From: Tissierellia bacterium
GTDB taxonomy: Bacteria; Bacillota; Clostridia; Tissierellales; Dethiosulfatibacteraceae
Reading direction: 5' to 3'
Assembly (NCBI GenBank): GCA_007116605.1
Contig: SKID01000006.1
Coordinates: forward strand, 1 to 5,026
DNA: 5,026 bases
In this document: positions 1 to 5,026 of the stretch, piece after piece
Layout: every line of letters begins with the position of its first letter
How positions within the stretch are numbered: position 1 is the first letter of the stretch
Translations under genes and position numbers: made by a program
Notes under the pieces: generated by a model
Told to the model about the DNA's origin: nothing
Database searches by the model: none
What the model saw: only the letters and a program-made list of their open reading frames with translations

Positions 1-156
1 ATCTAATACTAAAAAACCATCTGCACCGATAGATTTTTTTACATTACAATCTCTAATAGCCATTTGAGTTAAATCTAAATCGCTATAACATCTAGTCATA
101 TTATTTACGACTAAAAAATTGTTTCCATTTCCCTCAATTTTTGTATACTCAATCAT
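1..156 (-). CDS. DapF-like epimerase/racemase, N-terminal fragment
   Basis: This reading frame starts at ATG 156-154 and stays open for 52 codons to the left window edge, so only the N-terminus is present. The protein opens MIEYTKIEGNGNNFLVV, which aligns by eye with the DapF signature K-M-H-G-x-G-N-D-F. A second block, KKSIGADGFLVLD (residues 40-52), matches the DapF G-I-G-A-D-G-x-L-x-L strand. DapF proteins are cytosolic, PLP-independent epimerases that use two cysteines; both catalytic cysteine regions would be outside the window or at its edge. Residues 10-14 read NGNNF rather than LGNDF, so this may be a DapF paralogue acting on another amino acid rather than the lysine-pathway LL/meso-diaminopimelate epimerase. 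A good AGGAG site (minus strand, about 163-167) precedes the ATG. It follows the amidotransferase-like gene by 9 nt, so the two are probably co-transcribed. Family assignment is fairly sure; substrate is unknown. Confidence 0.83.
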   Translation of the reverse strand, partial: MIEYTKIEGNGNNFLVVNNMTRCYSDLDLTQMAIRDCNVKKSIGADGFLVLD

Positions 157-165
157 ACTAGTCTC

Positions 166-897
166 CTATTTTCGATGAAGGCGATAACTGCTAGATTCTT
201 CAACAAATCTATGGTACAAATTTTTGAATACAGGATAAGTCTCATACATTTCCTCAGGATGCCATTGAACACCTAGGGAAAATGTCATATTTTTTGATTC
301 AATCGCTTCGATCACACCATCTTTAGAAAAAGCTGAAACTTCATATCCTTCACCTAGTTTTTTTACCGATTGATGATGATGAGAATTAACTCCCATCACT
401 TGTTCTATAAGCATTTGCCTGATTAATGAGTTTTCTTTTAGTTTAACTTGATGATAAGGATGTCTACCCGGTATTCCTGACGAGGAATGATCTAATGGAT
501 TTACAACTTGCTTCTGAATATCTTGAATCAACGATCCTCCTGCAGCTACATTCATTAGTTGTGCACCACGACAAACTCCAAATACAGGCATATCCTTTTT
601 TTCAGCTATTTTATAAAGAGCTATTTCAAATTGGTCTCTTTCAGGATATACAGTTTTAATGCCAACTTCTGGTTCTTCTCCAAACAAAGCAGGCCATATA
701 TCACACCCTCCAGAAAAATATATACCATCTATCCAATCCATATACTGCCTTATAATCGTTAAGTCTAAAGTTTGGTATAGAATAAATGGGATTGCTCCTT
801 GGGATTCAATGGCTTTAATGTTTCTAAGATCGATTCTCTGATAACTAATGCCTTTATCTTCTAAATAGCTCGTGGTGACTCCAATAACTGGCTTCAT
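166..897 (-). CDS. Peptidase C26 / PuuD-type class I glutamine amidotransferase-like hydrolase
   Basis: This encodes a 243-residue cytosolic protein, a typical length for stand-alone gamma-glutamyl hydrolases of the PuuD type, which cleave the gamma-glutamyl amide bond of small metabolites such as gamma-glutamyl-GABA. The start MKPVIGVT matches the family's first strand. The segment FSGGCDIWP (61-69) corresponds to the usual S-G-G-x-D-x-x-P loop. The nucleophile elbow is GVCRGAQLMNV, with Cys109, followed by the family-typical GGSLIQDI (120-127). NSHHHQSV (171-178) and GVQWHPEE (209-216) supply the conserved histidines, with His213 and Glu215 completing a Cys-His-Glu triad, so the enzyme looks active. 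The ATG at 897 has a GGAG site at 903-906. It is the first intact gene of a minus-strand unit with the DapF-like gene, which suggests work on gamma-glutamyl compounds or peptides containing D- or epimerised amino acids; that role is inference. The exact substrate cannot be read from sequence, so no gene symbol is given. Confidence 0.9.
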   Translation of the reverse strand: MKPVIGVTTSYLEDKGISYQRIDLRNIKAIESQGAIPFILYQTLDLTIIRQYMDWIDGIYFSGGCDIWPALFGEEPEVGIKTVYPERDQFEIALYKIAEKKDMPVFGVCRGAQLMNVAAGGSLIQDIQKQVVNPLDHSSSGIPGRHPYHQVKLKENSLIRQMLIEQVMGVNSHHHQSVKKLGEGYEVSAFSKDGVIEAIESKNMTFSLGVQWHPEEMYETYPVFKNLYHRFVEESSSYRLHRK

Positions 898-923
898 ACT
901 TTCTCCATATTCATTATTGTCAG

Positions 924-952
924 ATTATAAAAATTCTTTTATAAAATAACAT
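924..952 (-). promoter_or_regulatory. Weak candidate promoter for the amidotransferase/DapF-like unit
   Basis: On the minus strand a perfect TATAAT lies at 929-924, about 27 nt before the ATG at 897. The matching -35 position (952-947, ATGTTA, 17-bp spacer) fits the consensus at only three of six bases, so an activator or an upstream promoter may be needed. AT-rich DNA gives TATAAT by chance fairly often, hence the low confidence. Confidence 0.3.
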
Positions 953-1183
953 TTGCAATTTTCTCGCCAATATTATTTACTACTCCTTGATTGGTATCAT
1001 CACAAATCCTATGCTATTTCTAAAATTTTATTAGTGTATCAATAGGGATATTGGATTTCAATGGTGTCAGGAATGCCCTCTATGGGTATCGAATTTCATC
1101 TATGGACTCTACTGTTTCTCTCTCCCACTTGCCAAAGAAGCCTTTATTGTACCTTTAGTCACTAATAAAAACCTAGTTTTTCC
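939..1183 (-). pseudogene. Possible decayed coding remnant upstream of the amidotransferase-like gene
   Basis: Minus-strand translation gives consecutive short protein-like stretches in shifting frames. Positions 1183-1112 give a stretch containing RFLLVTKGTIKASLASG. Positions 1133-1083 give GKWERETVESIDEIRYP. Positions 1080-1045 give EGIPDTIEIQYP. Positions 1010-939 give a stretch ending NQGVVNNIGEKIANVIL and a stop. They are separated by stop codons and frame changes and lie in the order of one gene running towards the next gene, whose start would be 41 nt after the final stop. This looks like a broken gene that once headed the minus-strand unit. I do not recognise the family, and 17-24-codon open stretches can arise by chance in AT-rich DNA. 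Confidence 0.25.
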
Positions 1184-1214
1184 TTATTTTAGGAATTTGT
1201 CCTTATTTTTGGAA
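1181..1214. repeat. 15-nt direct repeat with internal TCC...GGA dyads
   Basis: TCCTTATTTTAGGAA (1181-1195) is followed after 4 nt by TCCTTATTTTTGGAA (1200-1214), with one mismatch and a 19-bp period. Each copy has the form TCC-N8-GGA, so each is itself a weak dyad. The pair sits between the minus-strand unit and the iorAB promoter. It could be a tandem protein-binding site or a simple local duplication. Confidence 0.5.
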
Positions 1215-1267
1215 AAAAGTGGTTGAAACTTGATTCTATAAAGCATTCTACTAATCAGCGATTTTGG

Positions 1268-1296
1268 TTGACTTGCCAGTTGAAATTGACTATAAT
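1268..1296 (+). promoter_or_regulatory. Sigma-A-type promoter for iorAB
   Basis: The -35 box TTGACT (1268-1273) and the -10 box TATAAT (1291-1296) are separated by exactly 17 bp. Eleven of twelve box positions match the housekeeping consensus. Transcription should begin near 1303, giving a leader of about 50 nt before the iorA ATG. Such a strong promoter implies that control is mainly by repression, in keeping with the operator immediately downstream. Confidence 0.8.
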
Positions 1297-1305
1297 AATG
1301 TTAAC

Positions 1306-1317
1306 TTGATATGTCAA
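1306..1317 (+). promoter_or_regulatory. Putative GntR/HutC operator at the iorA transcription start
   Basis: TTGATATGTCAA is a 12-bp dyad with one mismatched pair. The flanked form AACTTGATATGTCAAC (1303-1318) matches 15 of 16 bases of the site in front of the GntR gene, read in the direction of each gene. It covers roughly +4 to +15 of the predicted iorAB transcript, a position suited to blocking initiation or early elongation. Binding by the neighbouring GntR protein is inferred from the shared sequence and the gene's proximity. Confidence 0.7.
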
Positions 1318-1344
1318 CATATCTTATTAAATAAATAACTGTTT

Positions 1345-1350
1345 GGAGGA
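1345..1350 (+). promoter_or_regulatory. Ribosome binding site that fixes the iorA start
   Basis: GGAGGA sits 4 nt before the ATG at 1355. The reading frame also contains an upstream TTG at 1343, but that codon overlaps this Shine-Dalgarno site and would lack a site of its own. The ATG at 1355 is therefore the start. Confidence 0.9.
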
Positions 1351-1354
1351 TCTA

Positions 1355-3139
1355 ATGAAAGTATTAATGACTGGCAACGAGGCTCTGGCAAGAGGTGCCT
1401 ATGAAGCTGGTGTATTGGTGGCATCAGCTTATCCAGGAACTCCCAGCACAGAGATCATGGAGAATTTCTCTCAATATGAAGGGGTTTATGCAGAATGGGC
1501 TCCTAATGAAAAAGTGGCTGCTGAAGTAGCCATGGGAGCTGCAGTTAGAGGTGTTCGTTCTTTTGCATCTATGAAACATGTCGGTCTCAACGTAGCAGCC
1601 GATCCATTTATGTCATTCGCTTATCACGGTTCAAATGGTGGATTTGTTATCATTACTGCTGACGAACCAAATATGCACTCATCACAAAATGAACAAGATA
1701 ATCGACTTTTCTCTAAACTTGCAAAAGTTGTTTGTTTAGAACCTTCTGATTCCCAAGAATGCCTTGACTATATGAAAGCAGCTTTTGAAATCAGTGAAAC
1801 CTTTGATACAACCGTTATGATACGTGTTACCACTAGAATCTGTCATTCAAAGTCTCCTGTCATGATGGGCGAACGAAAAGTTCCTGAAGTCAAGGTTTTT
1901 TCTAAGAACCCTGAGAAATACATTATGGTTCCTGCACACTCTAGAAAGCGTCACCCGGTTATCGAAGAAAACTTGTTGAAATTAGCCTCTTTTTCTGACA
2001 AAACAGACCTTAATGGCATAGAATATTTTGATACAAAAGTCGGCATTATTTGCAACGGTATTTCATATCAATATGTCAAAGAAGTCATGGGTGATCAAGC
2101 TTCTTATTTAAAAATTGGATTCTCAAATCCTTTACCTGAAATGAAAATTCGTGAATTTGCCTCTAAAGTTGACACCCTCTATGTTATTGAAGAAAATGAA
2201 CCTTTTATGGAAATGCAAATTAAATCTTGGGGAATCCACTGCATTGGTAAGGATTTATTTCCTATCTGTGGTGAGTTTAGTCCCGAACTGATACGTGAAA
2301 AACTTTTAAAAATTCCTAGCACTTCCACTTATGAAAATGAGTTACAAGCACCACTGCGGCCACCTGTTTTGTGTGCAGGCTGTCCTCATCGAGGATTATA
2401 CCAAGAGTTAGGTAAATATAAAAAGAAAGCTTTCTTTTCTGGTGATATTGGTTGTTATACATTAGGCTATTTACCACCATTTGAAGCCATGGACCTCTCT
2501 ATAGACATGGGCGCTTCAATTACAGCAGCACAAGGTTTTCAGCGTGCTAATGAATGGGCAACAGATTCTCAAGATACATTAAAGCCTTTTGCATTAATCG
2601 GAGATTCAACTTTCTTTCATTCTGGAATCACTGGTTTGATTAATATGACTTATAATCAAACTCCTATAACAACAATTATATTAGACAACAGTATTACCGC
2701 CATGACAGGACATCAAGAAAATCCTGGTACAGGCATAAGTGCCATGGGTAATATAGCTGATAAATTAAGTATCGAAAATCTCGTATTGGCTTGTGGTATC
2801 AAAAAAGAAAACCTAGTAGTCATTGATCCTTACAATTTAGAAGAAACAAAGAAAGCAATCAAAGCAGGCTTTGACGCTGTCGAACCTTATGTCATTATTT
2901 CTCGAAGAGAATGTGCTCTAATCAAAGAAATTCAAATTCAAAGAGCTCACCAAAAATGTCAAGTCAACTGGGATAAGTGTCGATTCTGTAAAGCGTGTAT
3001 TCGAACAGGTTGTCCGGCTTTACAAATTAACCAAGAGGTTAATAAAGTTCAAATAGATTCTGTACAATGTAATGGTTGTACTGTTTGCCTTCAAGTATGT
3101 CCATTTAAAGCAATAGAGAAGGGTGGTGATCTTGCATGA
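1355..3139 (+). CDS. iorA: Indolepyruvate:ferredoxin oxidoreductase, alpha subunit
   Basis: This is the large, 594-residue catalytic subunit of the cytosolic IorAB enzyme (EC 1.2.7.8). The enzyme converts aryl pyruvates plus CoA to aryl-acetyl-CoA and CO2, passing electrons to ferredoxin, in fermentation of aromatic amino acids. The N-terminal pyrimidine-binding domain shows GNEALARGAYEAGV (7-20) and AYPGTPSTEI (25-34), with AEWAPNEKVAAEVA (46-59) as the usual glutamate-bearing segment. The TPP/Mg region includes CAGCPHRG (340-347), GDIGCYTLG (363-371) and GDSTFFHSG through LDNSITAMTGHQ (416-454). The C-terminus is a two-cluster ferredoxin domain: Cys542, 545, 548, 553 (CxxCxxCxxxxCP) and Cys572, 575, 578, 582 (CxxCxxCxxxCP). 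Every expected motif is present and the length is normal, so it should be functional. Its stop overlaps the iorB start by 4 nt. It is probably controlled by the GntR operator at 1306-1317. Confidence 0.97.
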   Translation: MKVLMTGNEALARGAYEAGVLVASAYPGTPSTEIMENFSQYEGVYAEWAPNEKVAAEVAMGAAVRGVRSFASMKHVGLNVAADPFMSFAYHGSNGGFVIITADEPNMHSSQNEQDNRLFSKLAKVVCLEPSDSQECLDYMKAAFEISETFDTTVMIRVTTRICHSKSPVMMGERKVPEVKVFSKNPEKYIMVPAHSRKRHPVIEENLLKLASFSDKTDLNGIEYFDTKVGIICNGISYQYVKEVMGDQASYLKIGFSNPLPEMKIREFASKVDTLYVIEENEPFMEMQIKSWGIHCIGKDLFPICGEFSPELIREKLLKIPSTSTYENELQAPLRPPVLCAGCPHRGLYQELGKYKKKAFFSGDIGCYTLGYLPPFEAMDLSIDMGASITAAQGFQRANEWATDSQDTLKPFALIGDSTFFHSGITGLINMTYNQTPITTIILDNSITAMTGHQENPGTGISAMGNIADKLSIENLVLACGIKKENLVVIDPYNLEETKKAIKAGFDAVEPYVIISRRECALIKEIQIQRAHQKCQVNWDKCRFCKACIRTGCPALQINQEVNKVQIDSVQCNGCTVCLQVCPFKAIEKGGDLA

Positions 3140-3711
3140 AAAAGAACATGAATATTTTACTTGCTGGTGTTGGTGGACAAGGAACCATTTTGACTTCAAA
3201 AATTTTATCTAATGGTTTCTTACAACAAGGTTATGATGTAAAAATGGCTGAGATTCATGGCATGGCTCAAAGAGGTGGTAGTGTAACTACTCAAATAAGA
3301 GTAGGTGATCAGATTTTCTCACCTGTCATTGAAAAAGGTCAAGCAGATATTATCGTAGCATTTGAGAAATCCGAAGCTTTACGATGGCTTGATTATTTAA
3401 AGCCAGATGGTATCCTCATTGTCAATGACTATATGATCGAACCTTTTACTGTCTCCCTGGGCATATCACCTTATCCATATACTTTTTTAAATGAATATTC
3501 TCAAAAAATTAAGCATTTGCATGTTTTTAATGCTTTCAAAACTGCCCAAGACTTAGGAAATGCAAAAAGTATGAATGTGGTCTTGTTAGGTGCAATAGTT
3601 AAGTACCTCCAGCTAGATATGATTGATTGGCCAAGTGTTATACAAGACCAACTGCCCGAAAAACATGTGGCTATTAACATGAAAGCTTTTCATGCTGGCT
3701 ACCAACAATAA
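3136..3711 (+). CDS. iorB: Indolepyruvate:ferredoxin oxidoreductase, beta subunit
   Basis: This encodes the 191-residue small subunit of IorAB, the gamma-type domain of the pyruvate:ferredoxin oxidoreductase superfamily, which packs against IorA. Family marks are the N-terminal nucleotide-fold loop LLAGVGGQGTILTSKIL (8-24), the highly conserved EIHGMAQRGGSV (39-50), a central ADIIVAFEKSEALR (70-83), and the late NVVLLGAIVKYL (147-158). Length matches the usual 190-200 residues. The start ATG lies inside the iorA stop (ATGA, 3136-3139) and is preceded within iorA by GGTGAT (3125-3130), a usable Shine-Dalgarno with 5-nt spacing, so the subunits are translationally coupled for equal production. 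A second ATG four codons in is less well placed. Transcription should end at the hairpin at 3861-3901. No partner ferredoxin, aryl-CoA synthetase or aminotransferase gene is visible in this window. Confidence 0.96.
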   Translation: MKKNMNILLAGVGGQGTILTSKILSNGFLQQGYDVKMAEIHGMAQRGGSVTTQIRVGDQIFSPVIEKGQADIIVAFEKSEALRWLDYLKPDGILIVNDYMIEPFTVSLGISPYPYTFLNEYSQKIKHLHVFNAFKTAQDLGNAKSMNVVLLGAIVKYLQLDMIDWPSVIQDQLPEKHVAINMKAFHAGYQQ

Positions 3712-3980
3712 ACTTTCTTTGGTTATATGGTGTTTAAAAGATTTTAGCAAACTATCTAAGATTATGTCCTATAGATTGAAAGATTAACAGAACTCTTACT
3801 CTAAAATACCAATCCTGTTAGTTATTGGATAGGAGTCATGGTTTATCATCGTCTAATTATAAAAGCTTGAGCATTCCATCATTGAGGATGCTCAAGCTTT
3901 TATTTGAAATTGTTATCCTTATTATAATATAAAAGCAAATTCTTTATATACTGTCTGTATTTATAATTTATTGTAATTCG
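3712..3980. other. Intergenic region between convergent iorB and GntR genes
   Basis: This 269-bp stretch has no credible gene. Its only clear structure is the hairpin terminator at 3861-3901. The first 150 bases show only short weak inverted repeats and no promoter-like pair of boxes. Confidence 0.7.
3861..3901. terminator. Bidirectional rho-independent terminator
   Basis: A perfect 14-bp stem, AAAAGCTTGAGCAT (3861-3874) with ATGCTCAAGCTTTT (3888-3901), encloses a 13-nt loop. A short CC/GG pairing could extend the stem inside the loop. The A-run on one arm and T-run on the other give a U-rich end in both directions, so it can serve both iorB and the convergent GntR gene. Confidence 0.9.
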
Positions 3981-4706
3981 TCACATGTCACTATGATCAA
4001 TTCCTAAATCCATATAAAAACGATAAAAATCGGTATTGATTAAATTTCTAGAATACTCCACCACAATGTCTTCTTCTGAGTAAGTAAATTTTTCCCATAA
4101 TAACATTGGATTACTTTTTTTTACATTTAAATAATCTGCTTCCTCTTGATTTAACATCAAAGGATCAACATAGACCTTGGCTCTGTCTTGTTTCAAAAAA
4201 CAATAAGCTTCAACAAGGTCATGAATGCTATGAGGTTCTTCTTTATCAATATTTAGTGATAAATAATATTTAGCAGGCAAATAAATATATTCTAAGGCCA
4301 CTATGCGACCATCAATCGTTTTGTTCCTGACAATTTCAAACACTTCTTCAGGTTTTTTGAAACCTAATTTAATAGCGATTTCATCATCACAAATGATTTT
4401 CCTTTTCCTTAAAGTCTTATGAAATCCTTCATTTACTGGACTATTGTGCTCAAATCCAAATGTTTGGTGTCTTCTGATATTTTCCTCTCTCTTTTCAGCC
4501 ACATAGGTGCCTTTACCTTGAATGCGAAACACAAGGCCCTCAGATACCAAATCTCTAATGGCTGTTGTTGCCGTAATTCGACTCACATTGAATAATTGAC
4601 TGAGTTCTTTTTCAGAAGGAATTTTTTGTCCAGGTTCATATTTACCCTGCTTAATATTTTCAATAATATAATCTTTAATTTTCACATAACTAGGGGTATT
4701 GGGCAT
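3981..4706 (-). CDS. GntR-family transcriptional regulator, HutC subfamily (UTRA domain)
   Basis: This is a 241-residue DNA-binding repressor of usual HutC length. The N-terminal winged helix (about 5-70) contains the canonical KIPSEKELSQLFNVSR (28-43) and the wing GKGTYVA (64-70). Residues about 85-235 form the UTRA ligand-binding domain, with typical elements such as EEVFEIVRNKTIDG (120-133), ALEYIYLP (137-144) and the late IVVEYSRNLINTDFYRF (214-230). The ligand is unknown. The recognition helix reads VSRITATTAIRDL (41-53); the arginine often found in the family's T-V-R motif is a threonine here (Thr47). The gene faces iorAB and shares a terminator with it. Its promoter and the iorA promoter carry nearly identical dyads, so it most likely represses both. 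The ligand may be an aryl pyruvate, aryl acetate or a CoA derivative, by inference from the target operon. ATG 4706 has AAAGGA at 4714-4719 with 7-nt spacing. Confidence 0.95.
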   Translation of the reverse strand: MPNTPSYVKIKDYIIENIKQGKYEPGQKIPSEKELSQLFNVSRITATTAIRDLVSEGLVFRIQGKGTYVAEKREENIRRHQTFGFEHNSPVNEGFHKTLRKRKIICDDEIAIKLGFKKPEEVFEIVRNKTIDGRIVALEYIYLPAKYYLSLNIDKEEPHSIHDLVEAYCFLKQDRAKVYVDPLMLNQEEADYLNVKKSNPMLLWEKFTYSEEDIVVEYSRNLINTDFYRFYMDLGIDHSDM

Positions 4707-4741
4707 TTTTTTATCCTTTCAAAACCATTACTAATGTCTTT

Positions 4742-4769
4742 ATTATAACCCATCTGGTTGACATGTCAA
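4742..4769 (-). promoter_or_regulatory. Sigma-A-type promoter of the GntR gene
   Basis: On the minus strand a perfect -35 TTGACA (4769-4764) and a perfect -10 TATAAT (4747-4742) are separated by 16 bp. Transcription should start near 4735, some 30 nt before the ATG. The -35 box forms the first half of the operator dyad, so repressor and RNA polymerase should compete directly. Confidence 0.8.
4758..4769 (-). promoter_or_regulatory. Perfect 12-bp palindromic operator of the GntR gene
   Basis: TTGACATGTCAA is a perfect palindrome. In the gene's sense direction the site reads AACTTGACATGTCAAC (4772-4757), the same 16-nt sequence as at iorA except for one C/T change. It fully covers the -35 box, which indicates negative autoregulation. 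The regulator's identity is inferred from adjacency. Confidence 0.75.
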
Positions 4770-4845
4770 GTTTGCTTTAAACGTATCAATAGATGCCTTT
4801 AACCAGTTTTCAGAATGACACACAAACTGAATCCAAGAGTCCTGT

Positions 4846-4896
4846 TGATAATCTCTTTACGCTCTTATCGTTTAATGATAAAATGAGATTATCATT
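4846..4896 (+). promoter_or_regulatory. Candidate promoter with nested inverted repeats before the right-edge gene
   Basis: A possible promoter has -35 TTTACG (4856-4861), a 17-bp spacer and an extended -10 TGATAAAAT (4876-4884), giving a start near 4891. Two inverted repeats overlap it: AATGATAA/TTATCATT (4874-4881 and 4889-4896, 7-nt loop) and TGATAATCTC/GAGATTATCA (4846-4855 and 4885-4894). They share the right arm, so as structures they exclude each other. If the promoter call is right they act mainly as DNA binding sites. Confidence 0.45.
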
Positions 4897-4902
4897 GATG
4901 AT

Positions 4903-4909
4903 GGAGGGG
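4903..4909 (+). promoter_or_regulatory. Ribosome binding site of the right-edge gene
   Basis: GGAGGGG precedes the ATG at 4913 by 3 nt (counted from the last G; about 6-7 nt from the GGAGG core start region). In-frame ATG codons at 4898 and 4901 overlap or precede this site and lack one of their own, so 4913 is the preferred start. Confidence 0.7.
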
Positions 4910-4912
4910 CAA

Positions 4913-5026
4913 ATGAGTCGAATTACTTTAAATGAACTGCACAAAGAAATTTTAACCAATCTTACCGAACCTGCCTTATTGAGTAAATTAGAATTATCAG
5001 AAGAAAAAATACATTCTTTAGTGTTG
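4913..5026 (+). CDS. Unidentified protein, N-terminal fragment
   Basis: The frame from ATG 4913 is open for 38 codons to the right window edge. The visible sequence begins MSRITLNELHKEILTN and continues with a Leu/Glu/Lys-rich, probably helical, soluble segment (LLSKLELSEEKIHSL, about 23-37). There is no signal peptide or membrane segment and no family motif that I recognise. The support for a real gene is a strong GGAGGGG site, an upstream promoter-like region with inverted repeats, and an uninterrupted frame. It is divergent from the GntR gene, 206 bp away. The GntR operator lies about 145 bp upstream of this start and is not well placed to control it, so its regulation may be separate. Confidence 0.6.
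   Translation, partial: MSRITLNELHKEILTNLTEPALLSKLELSEEKIHSLVL

Noticed and set aside
559..841. Plus-strand reading frames of 60-67 codons
   Set aside because: They lie antisense inside the well-supported amidotransferase-like gene, have no ribosome binding site and show no family features.
1167..1181. AAAAAC-CTA-GTTTTT inverted repeat as a terminator
   Set aside because: The stem has one G-C pair and a 3-nt loop, and no gene ends nearby on either strand in a position to use it.
1343..1354. TTG start adding four residues to IorA
   Set aside because: The TTG overlaps the GGAGGA ribosome binding site, and the protein family starts at the M-K-V-L-x-x-G-N-E-A sequence from 1355.
3809..3828. 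CCAAT...ATTGG inverted repeat as a second terminator
   Set aside because: The stem is only 5 bp, AT-rich and without a following T-run; the strong hairpin at 3861-3901 is sufficient.
3831..3870. Ten-codon reading frame with AGGAG before ATG 3838
   Set aside because: The spacing between AGGAG and the ATG is only 2 nt, the frame ends within the terminator stem, and no promoter lies upstream.
4774..4787. Possible CcpA catabolite-response site
   Set aside because: The stretch around TTTAAACGTATCAA mismatches the cre consensus at two conserved positions, which is expected by chance in this base composition.

Overview
The window is AT-rich DNA with strong purine-rich Shine-Dalgarno sites and near-consensus sigma-A promoters. 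It encodes a ferredoxin-linked 2-oxoacid oxidoreductase that is typical of amino-acid-fermenting anaerobes. Together these suggest a low-GC Firmicute of the Clostridia type. This assignment is inferred from gene content and signals, not from a marker gene.

Layout, left to right. Positions 1-897 hold a minus-strand pair: a class I glutamine-amidotransferase-like (peptidase C26/PuuD-type) hydrolase, followed 9 nt later by the start of a DapF-like epimerase that runs off the left edge. Positions 898-1354 have no intact gene. They hold possible decayed coding remnants on the minus strand, a 15-nt direct repeat, and a near-consensus promoter with an operator for the next operon. Positions 1355-3711 are iorA-iorB, the two subunits of indolepyruvate:ferredoxin oxidoreductase, translationally coupled by an ATGA overlap. 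Positions 3712-3980 carry a bidirectional hairpin terminator between convergent genes. Positions 3981-4706 (minus) encode a HutC-type GntR repressor. Positions 4707-4912 are a divergent control region, and a plus-strand gene of unknown function starts at 4913 and is cut by the right edge.

How the genes fit together. IorAB oxidatively decarboxylates aryl pyruvates, formed by transamination of Trp, Phe and Tyr, to aryl-acetyl-CoA while reducing ferredoxin. The most informative non-coding signal is a shared 16-nt sequence, AACTTGAYATGTCAAC, containing a 12-bp dyad. It lies just downstream of the predicted iorA start of transcription and across the -35 box of the GntR gene's own promoter. This predicts that the adjacent GntR protein represses both iorAB and itself, giving a local ligand-responsive switch for aryl-pyruvate metabolism. 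The ligand is not visible in the sequence.

No tRNA, rRNA, CRISPR array or insertion sequence was recognised. No wholly new system is evident. The regulatory architecture and the PuuD-like/DapF-like pair are the parts most worth following up.
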